Shown here piece after piece: positions 61,901 to 64,000 of a stretch of 64,000 nucleotides of DNA. The position numbers and the translations under genes are program-made. The notes under the pieces were generated by a model. That model was given only the letters and a program-made list of their open reading frames with translations. It made no database searches and was not told the DNA's origin. The stretch is from Notospermus geniculatus (taxonomy: Eukaryota; Nemertea; Pilidiophora; Heteronemertea; Lineidae): contig NMRB01000096.1 in NCBI GenBank assembly GCA_002633025.1, positions 358,154-422,153 of the forward strand, given 5' to 3'. Each line of letters opens with the position of its first letter. The first letter of the stretch is position 1.

Positions 61901-62620
61901 TTCTGTCATATTCTGATTTTTGTCTCATTTTTTTCCACTTCTCTTCGCTGCATTGGAATCATTCTTGGTTTAGTATGGGATTTGAATTGATGTTTATAAG
62001 TGTTATGTCGGGCTTCATGCCATCTTTGACGATGATTTCATGTAGTAGCTGGTTTTATGGGCCTTTTTCACACTGCAGTGCCAAGTTACATGTAGAATGG
62101 AACCTCTCTAATATGGACACCTTCAGGACCGAATCTTAATTGAGAGGTGTCCTGATTACAGATGTCAAAATGAATAGAAATGACCAATTTGGGGCTAAAC
62201 TTTCCTGAATAGAGGGGTGACCTCTTCGTAGAGGTGTCCACTAAGAGAATTTCTACTGTAGTCCATTTCAAAAAGAAAGTTGTTGGGTGCAAGATCTAGC
62301 TATAAATTTGGTACCTGGTATCATCTCTACCGACACGCAATGTTTTCTGGAAAATCTATATTTCAAGATTGTCCCAATGGCAACAATGTTGGTAGCATGT
62401 GACTGCAGTGTGAAATAGCTCAGATTCTGTGTCACATCTATTGCTGCTGTTTCATGGAAAGATTTCTGTACATTGATGTGGATAATGTTGATTCTAGTAT
62501 CCTGACAACCCTTCATGACAACGTCTTACACTGTCAGCAGAGGCCGTCGTCAAGCAATGTTGCGACATCGGCCTGATTGCAATGGAACTGCGAACAGCTA
62601 CACGAGACTGGAGAGTGTAA
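34611..62620 (+). CDS. Neurexin-superfamily transmembrane receptor (Caspr/axotactin-like), whole gene, 32-33 coding exons
   Basis: This gene encodes a single-pass adhesion receptor of about 1,819 residues, assembled from exons joined by GT-AG introns with matching phases. Domains by residue: signal peptide 1-24, LamG1 25-203, EGF1 204-248, LamG2 249-415, LamG3 about 430-600, EGF2 about 612-656, shortened fibrinogen-like 657-856, LamG4 857-1018, EGF3 1030-1072, LamG5 1073-1250, EGF4 1265-1309, LamG6 1310-1480, juxtamembrane stalk, TM 1572-1593, cytoplasmic tail 1594-1819. Each LamG ends with the typical GCI or GCL hairpin, for example FVGCI, FIGCI and FSGCI. The middle block with its HCGC...YTCNC fibrinogen-like segment is diagnostic of Caspr/neurexin IV and relatives. 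Family members mediate neuron-glia and septate-junction adhesion; that role is inferred here. There is no N-terminal discoidin domain. The start is fixed by in-frame TAA and TGA just before the ATG. The last exon is the least certain part. Axotactin is the other relative I considered, but I cannot recall its exact domain count. Confidence 0.9.
35855..35892. other. Perfect 18-bp hairpin in intron 1
   Basis: AGCAAAAATAGATAAGCG at 35855-35872 and its exact complement at 35875-35892 are separated by two bases. The flanks (CTAAA and TAAAAG) look like further partial repeats. It could be a tiny MITE relic or a structured RNA element. Confidence 0.7.
36146..36319 (+). CDS. Exon 2: LamG1 middle
   Basis: 174 nt, phase 1-1. 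It encodes the KWHNVILTKD strand typical of laminin G domains, and runs to VLFGG before donor GTAAGA. The acceptor is TTTTTTGCAG. Confidence 0.9.
37556..37675 (+). CDS. Exon 3: LamG1 end
   Basis: 120 nt, phase 1-1. It contains ESFVGCIDKIKF, the conserved C-terminal LamG cysteine hairpin. Donor is CAAG|GTAATG. Confidence 0.88.
38899..39033 (+). CDS. Exon 4: EGF-like domain 1
   Basis: 135 nt, phase 1-1, exactly one EGF module: GC, LC, DNDPC, GGTC, FCDC, KYC. The same length and phase recur in exon 23 (EGF4). Confidence 0.92.
39450..39556 (+). CDS. Exon 5: LamG2 start
   Basis: 107 nt, phase 1-0. It encodes GFEWVTYDIYSS and RITLEFK, the opening strands of a LamG domain. Acceptor TCCCTTCAG, donor AAG|GTAAGC. 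Confidence 0.88.
39712..39869 (+). CDS. Exon 6: LamG2, donor lies in a minisatellite
   Basis: 158 nt, phase 0-2, beginning TFHTDGILLYGGN and ending GRNLNDN plus two bases. The donor CCA|GTAAGTG is itself the first unit of a 37-bp tandem repeat, so identical donor-like sites follow at 39907 and 39944. Only the first keeps the frame to exon 7. Confidence 0.88.
39868..40070 (+). repeat. 37-bp minisatellite carrying copies of a splice donor
   Basis: Units contain CAGTAAGTGTTACATGTGAC. GT dinucleotides in the donor context fall at 39870, 39907, 39944 and 39991. A fifth unit near 40030 has lost the GT. Spacing is 37, 37 and 47 bp. The array overlaps the end of exon 6 and the start of its intron. 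Confidence 0.85.
40171..40334 (+). CDS. Exon 7: LamG2 middle
   Basis: 164 nt, phase 2-1. It begins by completing Gln then WHNLTILHQEKD, matching the WH..... strand of LamG. Acceptor CTTCCCCCAG, donor CCTG|GTGAGT. Confidence 0.9.
40632..40942 (+). CDS. Exon 8: LamG2 end and LamG3 start
   Basis: 311 nt, phase 1-0. It holds PFVGCIRNIFFN (end of LamG2), the linker YRCES, and the opening of LamG3 (ISVQFDFRTTGMQGVLFHTEF). The two G domains are adjacent without an EGF between them, as in Caspr. Confidence 0.92.
41242..41381 (+). CDS. Exon 9: LamG3 middle
   Basis: 140 nt, phase 0-2. It contains DAVWHNLQFRYYSKG. Acceptor CTTTCTTACAG, donor GG|GTAAGTG. Confidence 0.9.
41567..41682 (+). CDS. Exon 10: LamG3 middle
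   Basis: 116 nt, phase 2-1. It encodes ADVEVDGVKQMMYSK and GYFYFGYTPLKHQ, the internal strands leading to the C-terminal hairpin. Confidence 0.9.
42002..42229 (+). CDS. Exon 11: LamG3 end and EGF2
   Basis: 228 nt, phase 1-1. It has VGFIGCIRGLVV, then an EGF module with cysteines at GC, HC, RC, VC, FCVC and KTC. The EGF is fused to the LamG end in one exon, unlike EGF1 and EGF4. Confidence 0.92.
42555..42789 (+). CDS. Exon 12: fibrinogen-like segment, part 1
   Basis: 235 nt, phase 1-2. It starts KRTCDEYFQAGDIMNGVHL then IDVDGNG and YVMCHMD. This resembles the opening of a fibrinogen C-terminal domain (Cys, G..NGVY.I.PDG, V.C.M), as kept in shortened form in Caspr proteins. Confidence 0.88.
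43044..43136 (+). CDS. Exon 13: fibrinogen-like segment, part 2
   Basis: 93 nt, phase 2-2. It encodes LKQLSAGCEQSIDYKCNR, which matches the Caspr pattern ..Q...S..C.Q...Y.C. The following intron is 4.1 kb because it contains an apparent assembly duplication. Confidence 0.88.
43201..47269. repeat. Near-identical tandem pair, 2.0 kb each, n at 45238, inside intron 13
   Basis: Copy A is 43201-45237 and copy B is 45239-47269. Both end with the acceptor region CTGTTCTGCAGGCTT of exon 14, but only copy B continues into the exon. The differences are sparse. Confidence 0.9.
43370..43500 (+). mobile_element. GAACCTCTCTA-family MITE fragment in intron 13
   Basis: It shares GAGGTGTCCTG, AATAGAAATGACCAATTTGG and a following GGCAGAGGTG with the element at 62092-62260. 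A duplicate is at about 45405-45535. Confidence 0.55.
47266..47402 (+). CDS. Exon 14: fibrinogen-like segment, part 3
   Basis: 137 nt, phase 2-1. It encodes QHCGCADNHTC and YYTCNCDR, the signature cysteine cluster of the Caspr/axotactin fibrinogen-like region. The first five bases of this exon also appear at 45233-45237, just before the n at 45238. Confidence 0.92.
47627..47761 (+). CDS. Exon 15: fibrinogen-like segment, part 4
   Basis: 135 nt, phase 1-1. It contains GGVYTEKKQLPIKEMYF and LGSLQCYG. This corresponds to the D.G.L..K..LPV....G......LRC segment that precedes the next LamG in Caspr proteins. Confidence 0.9.
47981..48151 (+). CDS. Exon 16: LamG4 start
   Basis: 171 nt, phase 1-1. 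It begins DEMGNALTFGEEATPL and includes DLSFWFRTSKDRAVLLHQ, typical first strands of LamG. Acceptor TTTGTTTCAG, donor T|GTAAGT. Confidence 0.9.
48225..48345. mobile_element. Degraded transposon end with GTGCGCCTT repeats, intron 16
   Basis: GGGGTGCGCCTTCTACGCAG and GGTGCGCCTTATC at 48269-48300, plus TACAAGGCGTGG upstream, resemble the GCGCCTTAT subterminal repeats of common Tc1/pogo-type elements. The boundaries are not clear. Confidence 0.45.
48451..48682 (+). CDS. Exon 17: LamG4 middle
   Basis: 232 nt, phase 1-2. It holds SNTIIFNFTTNLRYHMV, GWQYVAVEYDS and GPLYLGGPGG. Acceptor GTCTTTCCAG, donor GG|GTAGGT. Confidence 0.9.
48917..49015 (+). CDS. Exon 18: LamG4 end
   Basis: 99 nt, phase 2-2. 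It contains NFMGCIQGLNYNDKV, the closing hairpin. Donor GC|GTAAGT. Confidence 0.9.
49128..49273 (+). CDS. Exon 19: EGF-like domain 3
   Basis: 146 nt, phase 2-1. It encodes IGCKTSCDPNPCRYGAMC then KCSCKNP and ANCEL, with six spaced cysteines plus the leading one. This is the EGF between LamG4 and LamG5. Confidence 0.92.
49404..49655 (+). CDS. Exon 20: LamG5 start
   Basis: 252 nt, phase 1-1. It encodes ISFRTYQRDGLIFYIYDH and FIQLALKDDTNLIFTYNSG. The next intron is only 162 nt and has no stop in this frame, so a naive ORF runs straight through it. Confidence 0.9.
49656..49817 (+). other. 162-nt stop-free intron with a tRNA-like fragment
   Basis: Donor G|GTAAGG and acceptor TTCTTCAG bound an intron of exactly 54 codons without an in-frame stop. 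It contains GGTTCGATTCCCGGCC, a Pol III B-box-like motif, followed by GAGTCACCA, so it looks like the 3' half of a tRNA-derived repeat. Removing it restores the LamG order, so I call it an intron. Confidence 0.75.
49818..49961 (+). CDS. Exon 21: LamG5 middle
   Basis: 144 nt, phase 1-1. It encodes GAWRQFSVIQTQTKLELKLDD, the W-H/R strand of LamG. Donor G|GTATGT. Confidence 0.9.
50244..50423 (+). CDS. Exon 22: LamG5 end
   Basis: 180 nt, phase 1-1. It contains NIYLGGVPPSFK and LHGCLRGFKLGSK, the closing GC hairpin. Acceptor TTTCACTGCAG. Confidence 0.9.
50758..50892 (+). CDS. Exon 23: EGF-like domain 4
   Basis: 135 nt, phase 1-1, one whole EGF: DCISGCDYKPCMNDGVC then HICNC and PSC. It has the same size and phase as the EGF1 exon. 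Caspr proteins lack an EGF at this position. Confidence 0.92.
50893..53057 (+). other. Intron 23, hosts the microexon candidate
   Basis: 2.2 kb with TACCGGTA at 51171, TAGGCCTA at 52973 and a short C/A-rich tract near 52725. The 15-nt candidate exon lies at 51726. Confidence 0.65.
51726..51740 (+). CDS. Candidate 15-nt microexon (VPKQP)
   Basis: A pyrimidine-rich acceptor (ACATTTCTTCCCTAG) and a strong donor (GTAAGC) bracket 15 nt in a 2.2-kb intron. The phase is 1-1, so inclusion adds Val-Pro-Lys-Gln-Pro between EGF4 and LamG6 without changing the frame, and skipping is also in frame. Only splice logic supports this call. Confidence 0.5.
53058..53229 (+). CDS. Exon 24: LamG6 start
   Basis: 172 nt, phase 1-2. 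It encodes AASFDGKSQVVYDL and ESLSLAFSTSHNY. Acceptor AATTTTGCAG, donor GG|GTGAGT. Confidence 0.9.
53425..53501 (+). CDS. Exon 25: LamG6
   Basis: 77 nt, phase 2-1. It encodes TRYISFAVTGYRAVIAQLYF. Acceptor CTCTTTCAG, donor T|GTAAGT. Confidence 0.85.
53693..53778 (+). CDS. Exon 26: LamG6
   Basis: 86 nt, phase 1-0. It encodes FDNGFRHKLQYYRQRNRAVLK, equivalent to the W-H strand of other LamG domains. Donor AAG|GTATGT. Confidence 0.88.
54105..54258 (+). CDS. Exon 27: LamG6 C-terminal part
   Basis: 154 nt, phase 0-1. It encodes VDNITVTRIL, RLIVGGL and FSGCIS, so the closing hairpin is split over exons 27 and 28. Donor TCTA|GTAAGT. Confidence 0.9.
54366..54529. mobile_element. Palindromic MITE with GTTAGCGCTAAC motifs, intron 27
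   Basis: Inverted ends GTTGCACAAAACTCATGTTA continue inward for about 80 bp per arm and contain four GTTAGCGCTAAC palindromes. The outer ends read CCAGG...CCTGG. It ends 53 bp before exon 28, so it sits in the branchpoint region. Confidence 0.85.
54583..54767 (+). CDS. Exon 28: LamG6 end and linker
   Basis: 185 nt, phase 1-0. It continues NVHYQGGDP from the GCIS hairpin, then encodes a linker ending PVIPVTTTKSPLLDQ, a Thr/Pro-rich stalk. Acceptor CATCCTTTTCAG, donor CAG|GTAAAT. Confidence 0.88.
54840..55010 (-). mobile_element. tRNA-derived SINE with long variable arm, intron 28
   Basis: On the minus strand GGGGATTTGGCCTAGTGG (A-box) and GGGTTCGAGTCTGG (B-box) are about 80 nt apart. That spacing suits a Leu/Ser-type tRNA ancestor. 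Flanking sequence at 54790 and 55065 is a diverged direct duplicate (GTTGGACTATG...ACAAGTCTTCTTT). Confidence 0.65.
55245..55356 (+). CDS. Exon 29: extracellular juxtamembrane stalk
   Basis: 112 nt, phase 0-1. It encodes a Pro/Gly/Thr-rich stalk (FPPWPVGPADTVEYAGGP) ending VMVATTETI, which leads directly into the membrane helix of exon 30. It has no recognisable domain. Confidence 0.85.
55357..57097 (+). other. Intron 29, before the membrane exon
   Basis: 1.7 kb with a SINE body fragment. A plus ORF starting at 56974 simply runs from the intron end into exon 30. Confidence 0.65.
55560..55700 (+). mobile_element. SINE body fragment, intron 29
   Basis: GCATTCTGGTTTCCTCCTAC matches the body motif of the element at 7590 (CTCTGGTTTCCCCCTACG). 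No tRNA-like head is preserved. Confidence 0.4.
57098..57571 (+). CDS. Exon 30: transmembrane helix and cytoplasmic tail
   Basis: 474 nt, phase 1-1. VIITVVVVLIVLAVIIAVVL is the single membrane helix. It is followed by the stop-transfer basic cluster RMQRRKQKKK. The tail is rich in Ser, Arg, Pro and Asn and includes a four-fold SLN(R/P) repeat and Tyr residues in VYQSSY. KKEQKAYEKIE weakly recalls the basic-Tyr juxtamembrane FERM (4.1) motif of Caspr proteins, but I would not rely on it. Confidence 0.92.
57394..57441 (+). repeat. 12-bp coding tandem repeat (Ser-Leu-Asn-Arg/Pro x4)
   Basis: Four 12-nt units start at 57394, 57406, 57418 and 57430 in the cytoplasmic tail. They encode SLNR, SLNP, SLNR, SLNP. 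Unit length is a multiple of three, so copy changes keep the frame. Confidence 0.85.
57976..58055 (+). CDS. Exon 31: cytoplasmic tail
   Basis: 80 nt, phase 1-0. It encodes SPTPTRRKKQQLSPSREHTE and DDEVPST. The acceptor is TCCATGCTAG, the donor ACG|GTAAGC. The Ser/Pro/basic composition continues that of exon 30. Alternative downstream joins give early stops, which supports this exon. Confidence 0.75.
58840..58960 (+). mobile_element. SINE fragment, intron 31
   Basis: GGGTTTGATCAGGTCAGACC is a decayed B-box, and CCAGTTTCCTCCTACTGG is the shared body motif. Confidence 0.45.
59925..60045 (+). mobile_element. SINE body fragment, intron 31
   Basis: GCTCCAGTTTCCCCCTACAT is the shared body motif. 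It lies about 170 bp before exon 32. Confidence 0.4.
60215..60323 (+). CDS. Exon 32: cytoplasmic tail
   Basis: 109 nt, phase 0-1. It encodes PLINPETTEIKAPKQRPPSS then ISEVIEEMNKLTSNLP. Acceptor CATTTTCATTTCAG. The donor would be A|GTACGT. If that donor is not used, the frame stops at TAG 60328, giving a tail ending NLPST. Confidence 0.78.
60324..62537 (+). other. Probable intron 32
   Basis: 2.2 kb between exon 32 and the candidate last exon, containing the MITE at 62092-62260. No other open in-frame exon with good sites was found. Confidence 0.5.
62092..62260 (+). mobile_element. TA-type MITE (GAACCTCTCTA family), intron 32 or 33 region
   Basis: The left end is TAGAATGGAACCTCTCTAAT and the right end is the complement of TACAGTAGAAATTCTC. 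Internally it contains GAGAGGTGTCCTGATTACAG. It is the best preserved copy of a family also seen at 22378, 31110 and 43370. Confidence 0.65.
62538..62620 (+). CDS. Probable last exon with PDZ-ligand-like C-terminus
   Basis: After acceptor CACTGTCAG (or CAGCAG, a NAGNAG pair) the frame from exon 32 stays open for 27 codons and ends at TAA 62618-62620. The last residues are TRDWRV. The segment is more GC-rich than its surroundings. Neurexins end EYYV and Caspr proteins end E-aromatic-X-I, so Asp-Trp-Arg-Val fits the family's class II PDZ ligand. The pyrimidine tract is weak. Confidence 0.55.
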
Positions 62621-64000
62621 ACCGATGCACATCCAAAATTTAAACCCACCTTGAAACGAATTTGACTGTAGTCCTCCCACCAACAAACTTGACAATCACT
62701 CTAGATGATGAGTTTCTTTCGAGGTGTTTACTATAGCAAATTGCCTGTTAGTATAGTGCCTTCTTCTGTTTTCTTGATTGTAATTATGAACAAAGCATGC
62801 AGAGCAGGCAGTGTCATCATGTATGTTTTCCTTGCTAAGTGTTTTTTAAGCCTTCGATGTAAAAATCCTGGGAAACTGCACAAATTGTATATATTTTTGG
62901 TCAGTCTCTACATGTAATTGATCAAGACAGTTCTACTGGGTGATTCAGTAAAAACTATGCCTATAAAGCACTTGTTAACTTTACAACATTTACTGAGGGG
63001 AGAAAATTGGATATCAGTTTTATGAATCGCCCTGTAGGGTGTTTTCCGTTCGTAAAAATAGCCAAAGATTGTTCTAAATTGTAACATATTTGTACAGAGT
63101 CGTTTTCAAAACATGAACCAGAATGTCAAAAATGCTTTGGTCAGAATTGTTGGAATGGGACAGCAAGGTCAAAAAGATTGATTCCTGCAACATAGATTAC
63201 TGACTTACATGTAATAAGGTTAAATTCCTCTCCTTTCTCAATGTACCAAAGCATTTTGGTGTGCTAAACAAAAAAGGAGCTCTGTTAATGAAATTCCGAT
63301 GTAAAAAAAGTGGCGGTCTCAAAAAAAAGCCCAGAAAGTCCAAAAGCATACATGCGCTAAACTCATGTTAGCGCTCAGACTGGAATCCGGGACCTCCTGC
63401 ATGGAAGGCCAGGGTGTTAACCACTGGACCACTGAGGCTTTTCAATTGTTCAACTCAATTGTGGACCTCAAATTGTACCAAAGAAGACACTGCTGCAAGT
63501 GATCCCATGGGTTGGCAGTTCAACTCTCCAACAATGCGTCATTGAACAAATACCTTATCTTTCACACGTACACCTGGCAGTCTTAGCCTACGAAGAGTTG
63601 TTGGAAGACGGACATGGGGAATGCAGTTTTTTACTTCAGGGTGATTTCTACATTTTTCTCAATTTTTATGGTCTTTTTTAAAAGCACTGATAGGGGACTG
63701 GGGAAGTCTGATGATGCCCTTCTAAAGGGTCTTTTTCGTTTAACTCTAGACATGGACTGGGAGTAGCCTTATGCAAGTTCCAAACTTTGTCTGTGAATAT
63801 GTGACCCATGTAAAGTTTACAGTTGTTTAGTGTATTATATATTGAGATATAAGCTTTTGTATCTAAGAGTTCTTGTGGTTTACATGTTTGTGACTTCTAA
63901 ACGTTTATTTGTCCGATGTTTGTTTTATCTGCCTAGAAAACCACCACTGCAACTCTGGAATTGGTGTTTTGGTATGGAAGGCCTTTGTGTCTGTGATGGC
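62621..64000. other. Probable 3' UTR and downstream DNA
   Basis: No ORF of note. I did not find a clear AATAAA signal. A tRNA-Gly-like relic lies at 63371-63440. Confidence 0.4.
63371..63440 (-). pseudogene. tRNA-Gly(TCC)-like sequence, decayed
   Basis: On the minus strand GTGGTCCAGTGGTTAACACC is an A-box, CCTTCCATGCAGG an anticodon arm with TCC, and GGTCCCGGATTCCAG a B-box with one change. The acceptor stem pairs imperfectly. It may be a SINE head or a tRNA relic. Confidence 0.5.

Overview
This is animal (metazoan) genomic DNA. It is intron-rich and roughly 60% A+T by eye. It carries many short dispersed repeats and one large multi-exon gene on the + strand. Intron sizes, tRNA-derived SINEs, palindromic MITEs and the abundant 8-mers TAGGCCTA and TACCGGTA suggest a marine invertebrate. 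A lophotrochozoan or invertebrate deuterostome is likely, but I cannot fix the phylum. There is no bacterial or viral gene set, no rRNA and no CRISPR array.

Layout. Positions 1-34,600 hold no coding gene I can support. They contain minisatellites, foldback and TA-flanked transposon remnants, SINEs and three near-identical local duplications. From 34,611 to about 62,620 lies one gene of at least 32 coding exons, with a likely 33rd. Its reading frame and canonical GT-AG sites join cleanly throughout. It encodes a type I membrane protein of about 1,819 residues in the neurexin superfamily. The order is signal peptide, LamG1, EGF1, LamG2, LamG3, EGF2, a shortened fibrinogen-like domain, LamG4, EGF3, LamG5, EGF4, LamG6, one transmembrane helix and a roughly 225-residue cytoplasmic tail. 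The core LamG-LamG-EGF-fibrinogen-LamG-EGF-LamG matches the Caspr/neurexin IV plan. The N-terminal discoidin domain is replaced by LamG-EGF, and an extra EGF-LamG precedes the membrane. By family knowledge this is a neuronal or glial adhesion receptor. The proposed last exon ends in Asp-Trp-Arg-Val, which resembles the acidic-aromatic-X-aliphatic PDZ ligand of neurexins and Caspr proteins.

Assembly caution. Six single n characters occur (1745, 9998, 11806, 31560, 34197, 45238). Four sit at the junction between two near-identical local copies. Coding exon 1 is partly duplicated at 31,416-31,559, and the splice acceptor of exon 14 is duplicated at 45,235. These look like two haplotypes placed in tandem rather than real duplications.

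Most interesting points: the hybrid domain architecture; a 15-nt in-frame microexon candidate; a minisatellite that multiplies the splice donor of exon 6; a stop-free 162-nt intron carrying a tRNA-like fragment; and two SINEs with different heads sharing an identical 54-bp tail.
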